Assembly (NCBI GenBank): GCA_024707265.1
Contig: JANQAB010000004.1
Coordinates: 868,001 to 932,000 of the forward strand
Direction: 5' to 3'
DNA length: 64,000 nt
DNA from: Sporocytophaga sp.
GTDB lineage: Bacteria > Bacteroidota > Bacteroidia > Cytophagales > Cytophagaceae
In this document: in pieces, positions 31,827-41,226 of the stretch
How the letters are laid out: every line of letters starts with the position of its first letter
Position numbering within the stretch: the stretch's first letter is position 1
Notes under the pieces: generated by a model
What the model saw: only the letters and a program-made list of their open reading frames with translations
Databases searched by the model: none
Told to the model about the DNA's origin: nothing
Position numbers and translations under genes: made by a program

Positions 31827-32016
31827 TCTTTATTATTTATCTATAAAGCCTGGTTACCTGTAGGTTTAACGTTTTATAGCAATATTAGTTGGAAATTGAT
31901 CAAGTTTTCTCTCTCAATTCCATCATATTTAGTTATTTAGGTTGTTACCTTTAGCCATGTTTACATCATAACAAAAATAATTTTAAAGAGGTTATTCAAA
32001 GATTAAATCTGATAAC

Positions 32017-32610
32017 ATGAGAAAAATAATTGTTTCATCCTTCATAACATTGGATGGAGTAATGCAGGCTCCTGGTGGACCGGAGGAGGATCCTTCAGGC
32101 AATTTTAAGTATGGAGGCTGGACGGCACCTTTTGAAGATGAAGTTTCTGCTGAAATGATGAAAAAACAGATGCATCCTGCGGACATCCTTCTAGGCAGAA
32201 AAACATTTGAAATATTCGAAGCCTATTGGCCACAACATGCTGACTATTGGCCGGGGATCAATGATGTTAAAAAATATGTTTTGAGTAATACTATTAAGAA
32301 GTCAGATTGGAAAAACTCAGTATTTCTAACAAGCCTTTCAGATATTAAGAAGTTGAAAAATTCAGACGGAGAACCTATTGTGGTATGGGGCAGCAGTGAG
32401 CTTATTCAGCTGCTCTTGAAGAATGATCTGGTCGATGAACTCTGGCTTAAAATATATCCGGTAACTCTTGGTAGTGGCAAAAAGCTGTTTAGCAGTGGAC
32501 CTATTCCTGCAGCGTTTACATTAACAGATAACGTTGTCACTCCAAGTGGTGTTATCATAGCCAACTACAAAAGGGCGGGAGAGGTCAGGACAGGAACTGT
32601 TGGGGCTTAA
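32017..32610 (+). CDS. RibD C-terminal / dihydrofolate reductase-like family protein
   Basis: A 197-aa protein of the YwjB/YyaP type: MRKIIVSSFITLDGVMQAPG at the N-terminus, ILLGRKTFEIFEAYWP near 55, and VVWGSSELIQLLLKNDLVDELWLKIYPVTLGSGKKLF near 120-150, the conserved NADP(H)-type reductase motif. Physiological substrate unknown. It ends in a hairpin shared with the convergent T9SS gene. Confidence 0.88.
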   Translation: MRKIIVSSFITLDGVMQAPGGPEEDPSGNFKYGGWTAPFEDEVSAEMMKKQMHPADILLGRKTFEIFEAYWPQHADYWPGINDVKKYVLSNTIKKSDWKNSVFLTSLSDIKKLKNSDGEPIVVWGSSELIQLLLKNDLVDELWLKIYPVTLGSGKKLFSSGPIPAAFTLTDNVVTPSGVIIANYKRAGEVRTGTVGA

Positions 32611-32664
32611 TCAAATTAAAGTTATTGGAACCTAACAGAATGATTTAGCTGGTGTAAGACATTA

Positions 32665-32696
32665 AATAAGCCTTCTGATTTTCCAGAAGGCTTATT
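32665..32696. terminator. Bidirectional terminator hairpin
   Basis: 13-bp stem (32665-32677 with 32684-32696; AATAAGCCTTCTG arm) and a 6-nt loop, between two convergent genes. Confidence 0.75.
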
Positions 32697-32714
32697 AGTA
32701 ATATTTTCTTTCAA

Positions 32715-35327
32715 CTATTTTGAAACAAGGATTTTTTCATTGCTTATGGCATTACCATTGACGTCAAATAATCTAAATATATAAAAGCCATTGTCCCAGT
32801 TTGAAATATTTATAGTAGAACTTTCAGTTTTAAGTATTTTCTTTCCTGTAAAATCATATACCTCAACAATTGTATTTTCTGATTTTTTTATGTTTACCAA
32901 TTGATTCGCGGGGTTAGGGTAGACCCAACAGGTATTGTCTTTCGAACTGTTTATGCTTGAAACTACTGGGAATTGTGTGACAATTGTGTTAAAGACTTCA
33001 TTAGTTATTACAGGAGGATTTTGATCAAATACAATACCTGCCCTGTTTTTTATTACTGTACCCTCGATAATATTTGTTTTGGGTTTTACACTGAATCTAA
33101 CAAACCCCTGAGCTTTTTCTTTATTGGTTGTACTGTCTGGAAGCATAATATTTTCAAATGTGAAAATAACTCTCCCATCTTTTGAGACAGATGTATTTAC
33201 AGAGTGAGAAGAGCCAAGTACCTTTAAAGTTGAAAAGTCAATATTGTTATCAAGTGTATCATGAATCACTACTGTATAAGCAGTGTCATTTCCTGTATTT
33301 TCAAAACGTATTAAATAATCAAGTGTTGAGTACCTTAAAGTTAATTGCTGCTCTCCGTTTCCTATTGGCGTTACGGATTTGTCATTTGGGTCAAATGAAC
33401 AACGGACTATTGTGCTTAGGCTATCAATTGAAGTACTTACAATTTCATCATTTGCATATAGTTGTGTAATTAATTTGAAATTCAATACTTCACCGACTTT
33501 TTCAGCATCTGGAAACGTTAAATCATAACTGAAGTTTTTTGAAATTTGAGAAGTTAAGTTATTTGCTTCAAAAATAATGGTATCCGTTTTCTCTTCTATA
33601 GACTCACTAGAAGTGATCTCTGCGAGAGGATCACTGATAAGGATAAGTTTTACTTTTTCAATAGGCTCAAATCCTATGTTTTCAATCTGTAATTTTACCC
33701 CGGAAGTCGCCCCACATCGTGGCCAAGGGATATAAAAATTAGTTCGGACTTCAGGCTTGGGATTTGCAAGAGTTACACCTATTGCATTTTTTTCTGTTTC
33801 AGAAAATGTATAGGGCAAAACTTTAGAAGTATAATTGAAGAGGTTTGCAGCAGGTATTTCTAAAGTGTATGTTGCTCCAGGCAAACCGGCAAAGGCGAAG
33901 TTGCCTGCCTTATCCGGATATAATCTTAAACCTAATGGTTTTATTATAAGTGGAAAATTATTAATTCCGACTTCATCGCCATCTTTAATACCATTCTTAT
34001 TATAATCATAGAATAGGTTTCCTTTTACAAAATATTGATTCCTGTTGATTCTCCAAACTTTGTTCGAGCTGCTTGGTTCCCCTGCATTATAAATCCATAC
34101 GTAATTGCTGTCTATAGCAATACTGTATACATCTTTAATTTCTTCTGGTAAAGTTAAAGTTGTTGTGTCCAGATTATTCTCTATAATAGAAAGGTTGATA
34201 GCCGGATTATTGCCTTGAGGGGTAGGAACATATGCATAATAAGAGGCTCCTTTTAATGTTTTGTACAAAAAGGAATAGTATAGTGGTTGTTTCTTCCCTT
34301 CAAACTTTAACTCATTATTATGAAAACTAAAATGAATGCCTTCGGACTTGTTGCTAAACCCAAACATAAGAATTCCATTGTCTAAGTATGAACTCTTAAC
34401 ATATGGATTGATATGGAAGTACATTGGAGAACTGGAAGTGTAGGACGTGAAGCGTTCAAGAAAAATCTGTCCGTGACTAATCAGTACAAATCCATATTGA
34501 AAGCCAATGATACATTGGTCTTTATTTATTTCTTTGAAATCGGAGAAATTACCTAAATCATTTACTGGAACATCAAGTGTTTGCAATAGTTTATTTTGAT
34601 GTATGTATATTTTATTATTTCCAACCATGTAAAGCGACTTGGTGGAATCAGAATAACCGAAATTTTTAATTAAATTATCTGGTAGAATCTTTTCCCATGT
34701 GTCTTTTGAGTCTTCGTAAGTGTATAAAGCTTTATTGCTAATTAAGACTAAATTCTCTTCATCTGTCTGGAAGATAGAAGGGTTGCTAAAATTGTTTGGA
34801 AATGGACTATCTGCTGCCGGGTAAGTTTTGAATGTATTTTCTTTATCAAAATATATGAGCTTGTCAGGCTTTAAAATCCAGATGTATTTTTTCGTTTGTT
34901 TTACTTCGGAAATTCCTGAAGAACTTGGTGATGGTGTCATTTCGGCTTCAGAGAAAAATTTCATTTCCTGACCATTGAAAAATCCCAGGTAATTTGTATA
35001 AATAAAAAAGATATTATCATGCCAGAAAGAACTATATCCAAATGCAACCTTATCCTCATAAATAGATAATTTGGAAGTGGCAAAATATGGGTCAATTAAA
35101 TATGGGGTATTAGAATATTTTGTTGTATCTAATCCTTTTATTTTCCATATATCGTTTCTATTTACCTTCCAGCTATTGCCATTGTTATCCACAGGTAATT
35201 TAGAAGAAGAAAAATTTGATTTAAATGGACTATTGATATCATCGTAAGAAAATTGTTCCCATTTGTTTATCTGAGCATTTACCTGTAATACAATTAGGAA
35301 TAGAAAGAAAAAATATATTTTTTTCAT
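32715..35327 (-). CDS. T9SS type A secreted protein with SdrD_B-like and DUF7619-like domains
   Basis: An 870-aa secreted protein: signal peptide, a long N-terminal region of about 420 aa with propeller-like repeats (for example YTYEDSKDTWEKI), then an SdrD_B-type module (KGNLFYDYNKNGIKDGDE, near 435-500), a beta-rich region, and a DUF11/DUF7619-like module (FDPNDKSVTPIG, LIRFENTGNDTAYTVVIHDTL, near 650-770). The C-terminal 75 aa is a type A sorting domain (CWVYPNPANQLVNI, GFYIFRLFD). Surface adhesin or structural role is inferred from architecture; no enzymatic motif seen. Confidence 0.85.
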   Translation of the reverse strand: MKKIYFFFLFLIVLQVNAQINKWEQFSYDDINSPFKSNFSSSKLPVDNNGNSWKVNRNDIWKIKGLDTTKYSNTPYLIDPYFATSKLSIYEDKVAFGYSSFWHDNIFFIYTNYLGFFNGQEMKFFSEAEMTPSPSSSGISEVKQTKKYIWILKPDKLIYFDKENTFKTYPAADSPFPNNFSNPSIFQTDEENLVLISNKALYTYEDSKDTWEKILPDNLIKNFGYSDSTKSLYMVGNNKIYIHQNKLLQTLDVPVNDLGNFSDFKEINKDQCIIGFQYGFVLISHGQIFLERFTSYTSSSPMYFHINPYVKSSYLDNGILMFGFSNKSEGIHFSFHNNELKFEGKKQPLYYSFLYKTLKGASYYAYVPTPQGNNPAINLSIIENNLDTTTLTLPEEIKDVYSIAIDSNYVWIYNAGEPSSSNKVWRINRNQYFVKGNLFYDYNKNGIKDGDEVGINNFPLIIKPLGLRLYPDKAGNFAFAGLPGATYTLEIPAANLFNYTSKVLPYTFSETEKNAIGVTLANPKPEVRTNFYIPWPRCGATSGVKLQIENIGFEPIEKVKLILISDPLAEITSSESIEEKTDTIIFEANNLTSQISKNFSYDLTFPDAEKVGEVLNFKLITQLYANDEIVSTSIDSLSTIVRCSFDPNDKSVTPIGNGEQQLTLRYSTLDYLIRFENTGNDTAYTVVIHDTLDNNIDFSTLKVLGSSHSVNTSVSKDGRVIFTFENIMLPDSTTNKEKAQGFVRFSVKPKTNIIEGTVIKNRAGIVFDQNPPVITNEVFNTIVTQFPVVSSINSSKDNTCWVYPNPANQLVNIKKSENTIVEVYDFTGKKILKTESSTINISNWDNGFYIFRLFDVNGNAISNEKILVSK

Positions 35328-36018
35328 AAATTAAATAGAAAAGTTATGTTGCTGTGTGACAGTTATTTTAGATTTCAATCACATTGTTTGTTTCAATTAA
35401 TAGTCGAAGTATAAAGATACGCAAAATTTTTATTACAGTTCTCGGATAAAATAAGCTCTTTTTTAAGCACTTGATTTAGGGTACAAATAATTTCTATAGT
35501 TAGTATCAGAGAAAGTTCAGAGATTTTACATGTTGCTTTATGAAAAGGTAAATATATGATTAAGAGGAAATAATGGAGTATTAAAAAAGTCTGGCCATTT
35601 CGCTTAAAGGATGGTTAAAGAAATCACGGATTATCTTTGAGACGTTTGCATTTATGAGCTGGAAAAAGCTTGATGATGGGTAGGAGAGAAGAGATTAGAC
35701 AGTTGTATGCCCTTTCCCGGTAAAGTAGTCATAGCTCTAGAGTTTAAAAATATTTATGAAGTATATATCAGAATCAAATGGGCATTTAGAAAATAAATTT
35801 ATTCTTAAAATTTTAATTATAAAGTGCGGTCATTATAAAGGCCGCACTTTTTTATTTTATGTTTTTCATAATCATTAAATGCCATATCAATTAAGGCGGA
35901 TGAGTTTAAACTCTCTGATCTTTCATTCTTAACTTGTTAAAGCCTGCGGTAACTGAACAATCATCAAACGTAAGGATTTTTCAGCTTGAAATGAATTGTG
36001 TTTCCAGCATTCGTGATC
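35328..36018. other. Intergenic region, no gene seen
   Basis: A 690-bp stretch, A+T-rich. It contains the promoter of the 870-aa gene at its left end and a hairpin at 35821-35850. No coding frame seen. Confidence 0.5.
35821..35850. terminator. Hairpin with T tract
   Basis: Stem AAAGTGCGG/CCGCACTTT followed by TTTTTATTTT on the + strand. It could end the minus-strand gene at 36019, about 170 bp away, or act in the other direction. Confidence 0.5.
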
Positions 36019-36720
36019 TTACGATTCAGAATCATCTTTCTGCTCCTGGTCAGAAGATTCCTTGAGTAGCTTCCTTAATTCGGTCATTTCCTCATCGCTT
36101 AACTGATCTTCTTCACCTTCACCACCAGGTTTGCGGTTTAGAGCGCCTTCCAGTCCTCGTCCAAGGCCTCCTGTAAGATTGCTGAGGATTTCAGGGTTCC
36201 TGTCCAAAAGACCTACCACGTCTCCGACTATTTCCCGAACCTTTTCCAACTTTACTTTAAGCATCGCCTGAACGCGGACATTGTCTATCTGCAGATTTAC
36301 TTCTTCAATGCCTACATCGGCTCCGATTTGCAGTTCCAGCAGATCAAGAACTTTGGCATGCAGATCTACGTGTGCATGTACATTTTTCACAACCAATCCA
36401 ATGTGATCGATTCCCACATTCGGCACAGAAAGCATCACGTCAGGGTCACGGTTAGAACCCAACCAGTCTTCGGGTTGAGCATTCGCCAGAGGTTGCAGAG
36501 TGGCCGTGGTATCTGGTGCTTCCGGTTTGCCTGAAGGACGTACTTGTTGAGTCGGTCTTTGCTGGCCATCTGTTTTTTGGGGTTTATCAGATTTTTCACC
36601 ATTGTCCTTTTCTGCAGATCCCTTGTTTTGTTTGACCTCATTTTGATCCTTCACTTCATTTTGATCCTTCACCTGATGCTGCTCCTCTTCTTTCTCTTTA
36701 TTCTTACTTATACCAAACAT
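36019..36720 (-). CDS. Acidic protein of unknown function, paralog A
   Basis: A 233-aa protein with a low-complexity charged N-terminus (KEKEEEQHQVKDQNEVKDQ, Lys/Glu/Gln-rich) and acidic C-terminus. The conserved core (about 85-195) reads DWLGSNRDPDVMLSVPNVGI, then NVHAHVDLHAKVLDLLELQI, GADVGIEEVNLQIDNVRVQA, and a helical GDVVGLLDRNPEIL. Similar cores of unknown function occur, as I recall, in actinomycetes. No signal peptide. It has a strong AAGGAGA ribosome-binding site and a leader shared with paralog B and, in part, with the SYLF gene. The regular beta pattern suggests a repetitive beta fold; function unknown. Confidence 0.8.
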   Translation of the reverse strand: MFGISKNKEKEEEQHQVKDQNEVKDQNEVKQNKGSAEKDNGEKSDKPQKTDGQQRPTQQVRPSGKPEAPDTTATLQPLANAQPEDWLGSNRDPDVMLSVPNVGIDHIGLVVKNVHAHVDLHAKVLDLLELQIGADVGIEEVNLQIDNVRVQAMLKVKLEKVREIVGDVVGLLDRNPEILSNLTGGLGRGLEGALNRKPGGEGEEDQLSDEEMTELRKLLKESSDQEQKDDSES

Positions 36721-36830
36721 ACACTGATCTCCTTATTTTATCCTCAGAATAAATCACCTTTTTCATTTTAAAGGTAGTACTTACTATTCACAACAAATTG
36801 TAATATGCAATGTTCCTTTTGCAGCAATAG
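36721..36830 (-). promoter_or_regulatory. Conserved leader of paralog A
   Basis: The minus strand carries GGAACATTGC, then ATTTGTTGTGAATA, TACTACC, GGTGATTTATTC and AAATAAGGAGATC before the ATG. The same blocks, in the same order, occur before paralog B (38033-38140). The ribosome-binding site is stronger than usual for this phylum. Confidence 0.6.
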
Positions 36831-36835
36831 CAGGA

Positions 36836-37085
36836 AAAGTTGAAAGTTTAAAGTCGAAAGTTAAAAGATAGGTACTGTCCTATGAATAAAGGTCTGGCGG
36901 TCAATACAATAAAAGCTGAAAGCGTAAAGCGTAAAGCTGAAAGGAAAAGAGAAGGTATAAAAGTTAAAAGTAAAGGACTGTCCTATGAATGTAGGTTAGT
37001 GGATCAATACAATAAAAGCTATAAGCGTAAAGCTGAAAGTAAAAGAATAAAAGTAGAAAGTATAAAAACTTTAAGCTTTTATCTT
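36836..37085. repeat. AAAGTTAAAAGT-type repeat tract with two near-copies
   Basis: Many short units such as AAAGTTGAAAG, AAAGCTGAAAG and AAAGCGTAAAGC. A larger unit recurs: GACTGTCCTATGAAT... GATCAATACAATAAAAGC (about 36870-36945 and 36977-37045). An 82-aa frame at 36882 is a Lys-rich by-product and not a gene. Similar short tracts occur at 44339-44375 and 45841-45873. Confidence 0.6.
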
Positions 37086-37288
37086 TCTACTTTAAACTTA
37101 TCAAATGGTTCATTCACTTGTATTTTTTAATCTTAACTTTAATTACGGCCTACTACTTCCTGCTTTTAAGAAGGAACGACCGGATCTTCATTAGATAGGA
37201 GGGACTAGAGTTAGATCGCTCTGAACGGTATTTAACTTAAATTTTTAATTAATATATTAAAGATAAAATTTAAGATATGATTTTGTTA

Positions 37289-38032
37289 TTATTCAGCATC
37301 ATTCTGCTGCTCGTCTGATTCTTGTTCCTTGTCTGATTCTTGATTATTGTTTGATTCTATCTTTTTGCTGGATTCTGGATTCTTATTAGATTCTTTTTTC
37401 TGGAGTAGTTTCCGCAGCCTGTCTTTCTCCTGGCTGCTTAATTGATTTTCTGAGCTTGGCTTACGTGAAAGGGCTCCTTCAAGTCCTCTGCCAAGGCCTC
37501 CAGTTAAGTCGCTAAGGATTTCCGGATGGTGGTCAAGTAAACCAACAACATCTCCTACGATATCCCTTACCTTCTCCAATTTTACCTTCAGCATCGCCTG
37601 TACACGTACGTTGTCGATCTGAAGGTCTACTTCTTCAATTCCTACATCGGCACCTACATGAAGCTGTACCAGGTCAAGAACTTTGGCATTCAAGTCTACG
37701 TGGGCATGCAGGTTCTTTACGTTTAATCCGATATGGTCAATCCCTAAATTAGGTACTGACAGCATTACGTCAGGATCACGATTGGAACCCAACCAGTCCT
37801 CGGGTTCGGCATTTGCCACAGGTTGCAGAGTAGCTGTAGTGTCCGGTGCTTCCGATTTGTCCGATGGACGGACTTTCTGAAGCGGCCTTTGCTGGCTATC
37901 TGTATGCTGGGATTTGTCTGTTTTTGCTACATTTTCTTTATCTTTTGTCTCCTTATTTTGCTCAACCTCGTTTCGATCCTTTACCTGCTGCTGTTCTCCA
38001 TTTTTTTCTTTATTCTTATCAATTCCAAACAT
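37289..38032 (-). CDS. Acidic protein of unknown function, paralog B
   Basis: A 247-aa paralog of the protein at 36019: MFGIDKNKEKNGEQQQVKDR at the start, then the same core (DWLGSNRDPDVMLSVPNLGI, NLHAHVDLNAKVLDLVQLHV, GADVGIEEVDLQIDNVRVQA, GDVVGLLDHHPEIL, GGLGRGLEGAL). The C-terminus is longer, with Asn/Glu/Ser-rich repeats (KKESNKNPESSKKIESNN). The core is far better conserved than the tails, so the core is the functional part. No export signal. Separate transcription unit. Confidence 0.8.
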   Translation of the reverse strand: MFGIDKNKEKNGEQQQVKDRNEVEQNKETKDKENVAKTDKSQHTDSQQRPLQKVRPSDKSEAPDTTATLQPVANAEPEDWLGSNRDPDVMLSVPNLGIDHIGLNVKNLHAHVDLNAKVLDLVQLHVGADVGIEEVDLQIDNVRVQAMLKVKLEKVRDIVGDVVGLLDHHPEILSDLTGGLGRGLEGALSRKPSSENQLSSQEKDRLRKLLQKKESNKNPESSKKIESNNNQESDKEQESDEQQNDAE

Positions 38033-38140
38033 ATGCTCGATCTCCTTATTTTTATCTCCACCGAATAAATCACCTTATTTTATAAAATAAGTAGTATCTA
38101 TATTCACAACAATTTGTATATAGCAATGTTCCTTTTCATG
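38033..38140 (-). promoter_or_regulatory. Conserved leader of paralog B
   Basis: Minus strand: GGAACATTGC, ATTGTTGTGAATA, TACTAC, GGTGATTTATTC, AAATAAGGAGATC, matching the leader of paralog A block for block. The SYLF leader (44230-44290) shares AATTTGTTGAGAAT and a strong AAAGGAG. Confidence 0.6.
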
Positions 38141-38403
38141 CTATTCATTTTAATGAATACAAAACAAGTGCATGTATATTCATTTAATTTGAATTAAGGG
38201 AAATTAAATATAATGTGTCACCAATCGTATTTCATTTGTATTTTAGCGTCCCGTCTGGAAACAATATAATGCGCGTACAAAATGACCTTATCAATTGGAA
38301 TAAACTCCGGGACAATAAACAAATGCGCTCACCTTTGGAAATAATTGAATGTATGTCAAATTGCCTATATACAAGGCTGAGTTAATTTAAGACTCTTTTA
38401 AAA
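38141..38403. other. Intergenic region, no gene seen
   Basis: Promoter region for the Crp-like gene; no coding frame or clear site. Confidence 0.4.
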
Positions 38404-38967
38404 ATGTACAGTCTGAGAAAATATATCGAAACCATGTCCGACTTTTCAGAAGAAAGTTGGAAGGCATTAAACAACTGTCTGTCAGAAATGGAATTTCAGA
38501 AAAATGAACCATTATTGAAAGTGGGAGATACCTGCAGTTCTATTTTCTTTATCGAATCGGGATTCTGTAAATCGTTTTATAATCTTGATGGAAAAGAAGT
38601 CAATACGGCATTTTATTTTGAAGATGAATTTGCTACCAACATCAAAAGTCTGACTAGCTCTTCCAAATCGGAGTATGCAATAAAAGCCTGTGAAAAAACT
38701 AAAGTGATTCGGATTGACAAAACCAAATTATTAGAAGCATATACTAAATCTCATCAGATTGAAACTTTCGGAAGAAAGGTATTAGAATCAGTTATGACAA
38801 AACAGGAAGAACATTCTGACAGTTTCAAGATATTTACACCTAAACAAAGATTTGATAATCTGATTTCAAAATACCCTGACTTTTTACAAAGAGTTTCCCT
38901 GACTCAAACTGCAACTTATTTAGGAATCAGCAGAGAAACATTAAGCAGGTTTCGGGCTATAAAATAA
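38404..38967 (+). CDS. Crp/Fnr-family transcriptional regulator
   Basis: A 187-aa regulator: N-terminal cyclic-nucleotide-binding-like barrel (PLLKVGDTCSSIFFIESGFCKSFY) without the full cAMP-contact signature, a dimer helix, and a C-terminal winged helix (TQTATYLGISRETLSRFR). Effector unknown. It lies 73 bp before a SnoaL-like gene on the same strand, its likely partner or target. Confidence 0.88.
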   Translation: MYSLRKYIETMSDFSEESWKALNNCLSEMEFQKNEPLLKVGDTCSSIFFIESGFCKSFYNLDGKEVNTAFYFEDEFATNIKSLTSSSKSEYAIKACEKTKVIRIDKTKLLEAYTKSHQIETFGRKVLESVMTKQEEHSDSFKIFTPKQRFDNLISKYPDFLQRVSLTQTATYLGISRETLSRFRAIK

Positions 38968-39040
38968 ATTTTGTGACTTTTGACACAGGTTTGTTTTAAA
39001 GACAATTTTCACCTTTGCAATAGAACATCATAATTTGCAA

Positions 39041-39463
39041 ATGGAAAATTCAACTTTAGTGCAAGACTTTATCAGCCAGATTTGGAACAATAAAGCATTT
39101 GAAAAATTAGACAATTTTTTACATCAGGACTTCATAGATCACTCTTTACCTCCATTGCTTCCCTCTGATAAGGAAGGAACCAAAAGATGGATTATCAACA
39201 CAGGTAATTCATTTGAACACAACACCATTATTGAAGATCAGGTAACTGAGGCTGATAAAAGTATTGTAAAGATCAGAATGAATCTGAAGCACATTGGTGC
39301 CTGGCGGAACATTGAACCAACAGGAATAGATTTGCACACAATTGGTTACAGGTTTTTTAAAATTAAAGACGGAAGGATTATTGAACATTGGGCATTAATA
39401 GATGGACAAGCAATAGAAAATCAGCTTAAAGACGCATCACATGGTTGTAAAATAGGGGAATAG
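39041..39463 (+). CDS. SnoaL-like / ester cyclase family protein
   Basis: A 140-aa NTF2-fold protein from ATG 39041 (the upstream TTG adds two residues). It shows the SnoaL-like pattern: VQDFISQIWNNKAFEKLDNFLHQDFIDHS, VTEADKSIVKIRMNLKHIGAW, TGIDLHTIGYRFFKIKDGRIIEHWALID. Most such proteins lack a known substrate. Paired with the Crp-like regulator. Confidence 0.8.
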   Translation: MENSTLVQDFISQIWNNKAFEKLDNFLHQDFIDHSLPPLLPSDKEGTKRWIINTGNSFEHNTIIEDQVTEADKSIVKIRMNLKHIGAWRNIEPTGIDLHTIGYRFFKIKDGRIIEHWALIDGQAIENQLKDASHGCKIGE

Positions 39464-39761
39464 AAACCATTCATCGCATTGGGTAATACGGTTCAGATAG
39501 CTATTTGACAAATGGACAATTTTAGAAAAATGTCCATTTGAGGTTTACAGTTTACTTTTTCAATTCCAAATCCATTATAGGTCTGGGACTATAAAAGAAA
39601 ATGCACGTTACTTTTAAATAGTATATTTTCAGGCATTCGTATGTCACAAACAAATGAAAGTATAGTTTTAGAGGTGTTTTAAGGAACAATTGTGATAGCA
39701 TGTAGCTTTATTTAAATTCATTATGAAATTGAAAGATTAGTCAGTACAATTGTTTGACCCT

Positions 39762-40937
39762 ATGAATAAACAGCCAATAGGAAGGAAGTCTATTTTTTTG
39801 ATACTGGTGATGTATCTTGCTTTTATAAGTTTAGGCCTTCCAGATGGTTTACTCGGAATTGCCTGGCCTTTCATGAGTTCAAAGTTTAATGTTCCTCTTG
39901 ACGCACTTGGAATATTACTTGTAAGCTTTACTGCGGGATACCTTTTAACAAGTAGCACGAACGGGCAAATTCTAAGGCTTTTATCCTTAGGGAAGTTACT
40001 TATGATAAGCTGCCTTTTAACAGCATTTAGTTTGCTTACTTATGCATTTACTGATAATTGGTATTTTGCCATTGTAGCTTCCTTTTTCCTGGGATCAGGA
40101 GGGGGAGCCATTGACTCATCTATCAATACTTTTGTTGCTTCCCGTTATAGTTCAAGCACTGTAAACTGGCTTCATGCTTTTTATGGGGTTGGTGCTACAG
40201 CGGGACCTCTTCTGGTTACTTTTTTACTTGCTCGTAATTTTCAATGGTACCATGGCTATATATCGGTTGCCCTCATTCAGATATCACTTTCAATATTATT
40301 TCTATTTACACAGAAATACTGGCAGGTTACTTCGCAAGAAGAAGGACATCATTCGGGAGCTGAATACCTGCAGACTTTGAAACTCCCGATTATATGGATC
40401 AATATGTTCATATTCTTTCTGTATACCGGATTTGAACAGGGTTTTGGCCAATGGATATTTACAATTCTTACCAGGTCGAGAGGAATGGCTCCAGAAGAAG
40501 CAGGGCTTTGGACCAGTACTTATTGGGGTAGTCTGACGATCGGAAGAATATTGTCGGGAATTGTTCTTATAAAAGTTTCTGTACACAAGTCTTTAAAAGT
40601 AGCCCTTATTGGTATTGTAGGAGGGGCATTACTTATCGTATCAGACTTTAACGGTTTTATAACATTTATTGGAATTATAATCATTGGTCTGGCGAATGCC
40701 CCAGTATTTCCAAGTCTTATTTCCGTTACTCCGGAAAGAGTGGGTAAAGAACATGCTGCAACAGCAATTGGCGTTCAGATTTCTGCTGGCATGTTGGGAG
40801 GTTCATTACTCCCTGGTTTTGCGGGACTCCTTTCAGGAGCATTTGGTCTTGAAGTAATAACAAAAGTCTTTGCCATTGCAGCAGCCGTTTTGATGGTACT
40901 CTATTTTGTCTCAACAGGAAGAATTCGGAACAATTAA
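39762..40937 (+). CDS. MFS transporter (FucP/YfkF-like)
   Basis: A 391-aa, roughly twelve-helix MFS protein; I start at ATG 39762, not TTG 39750. Family-type sequence: MYLAFISLGLPDGLLGIAWP in helix 1, FLGSGGGAIDSSINTFVASR, NWLHAFYGVGATAGPLL. The pattern resembles fucose/sugar permease relatives. Substrate unknown; no operon partner. Confidence 0.85.
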   Translation: MNKQPIGRKSIFLILVMYLAFISLGLPDGLLGIAWPFMSSKFNVPLDALGILLVSFTAGYLLTSSTNGQILRLLSLGKLLMISCLLTAFSLLTYAFTDNWYFAIVASFFLGSGGGAIDSSINTFVASRYSSSTVNWLHAFYGVGATAGPLLVTFLLARNFQWYHGYISVALIQISLSILFLFTQKYWQVTSQEEGHHSGAEYLQTLKLPIIWINMFIFFLYTGFEQGFGQWIFTILTRSRGMAPEEAGLWTSTYWGSLTIGRILSGIVLIKVSVHKSLKVALIGIVGGALLIVSDFNGFITFIGIIIIGLANAPVFPSLISVTPERVGKEHAATAIGVQISAGMLGGSLLPGFAGLLSGAFGLEVITKVFAIAAAVLMVLYFVSTGRIRNN

Positions 40938-41226
40938 TTGTTCCGGAATATCGATAGTTGAGTTTTTTAGAAGGAGTTGCTAAGCAGAATTAGGTTGCTA
41001 GTAAAAGTATAGAGCAAGGAATGTTGTTTGGTGGTTTTTAACTATTTTGTAATGAGTGTGTTAGAGGTCTTTAGTTCCATCCTCTGCAATCTTTAACTCT
41101 TAAAAAAAACATCTCAAATATTGTTTACTTTTTGACCTTTCGCTTTTATATAGATCAAAAGAGTTTTATACCCCTTTAGGGAAAATTTAAACTGCTTGGT
41201 AAATCTATAAACAGAAAAAGCTACAA

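Noticed and set aside
36882..37130. 82-aa + strand ORF
   Set aside because: Lys-rich product of the AAAGTTAAAAGT repeat tract; no family-like sequence.
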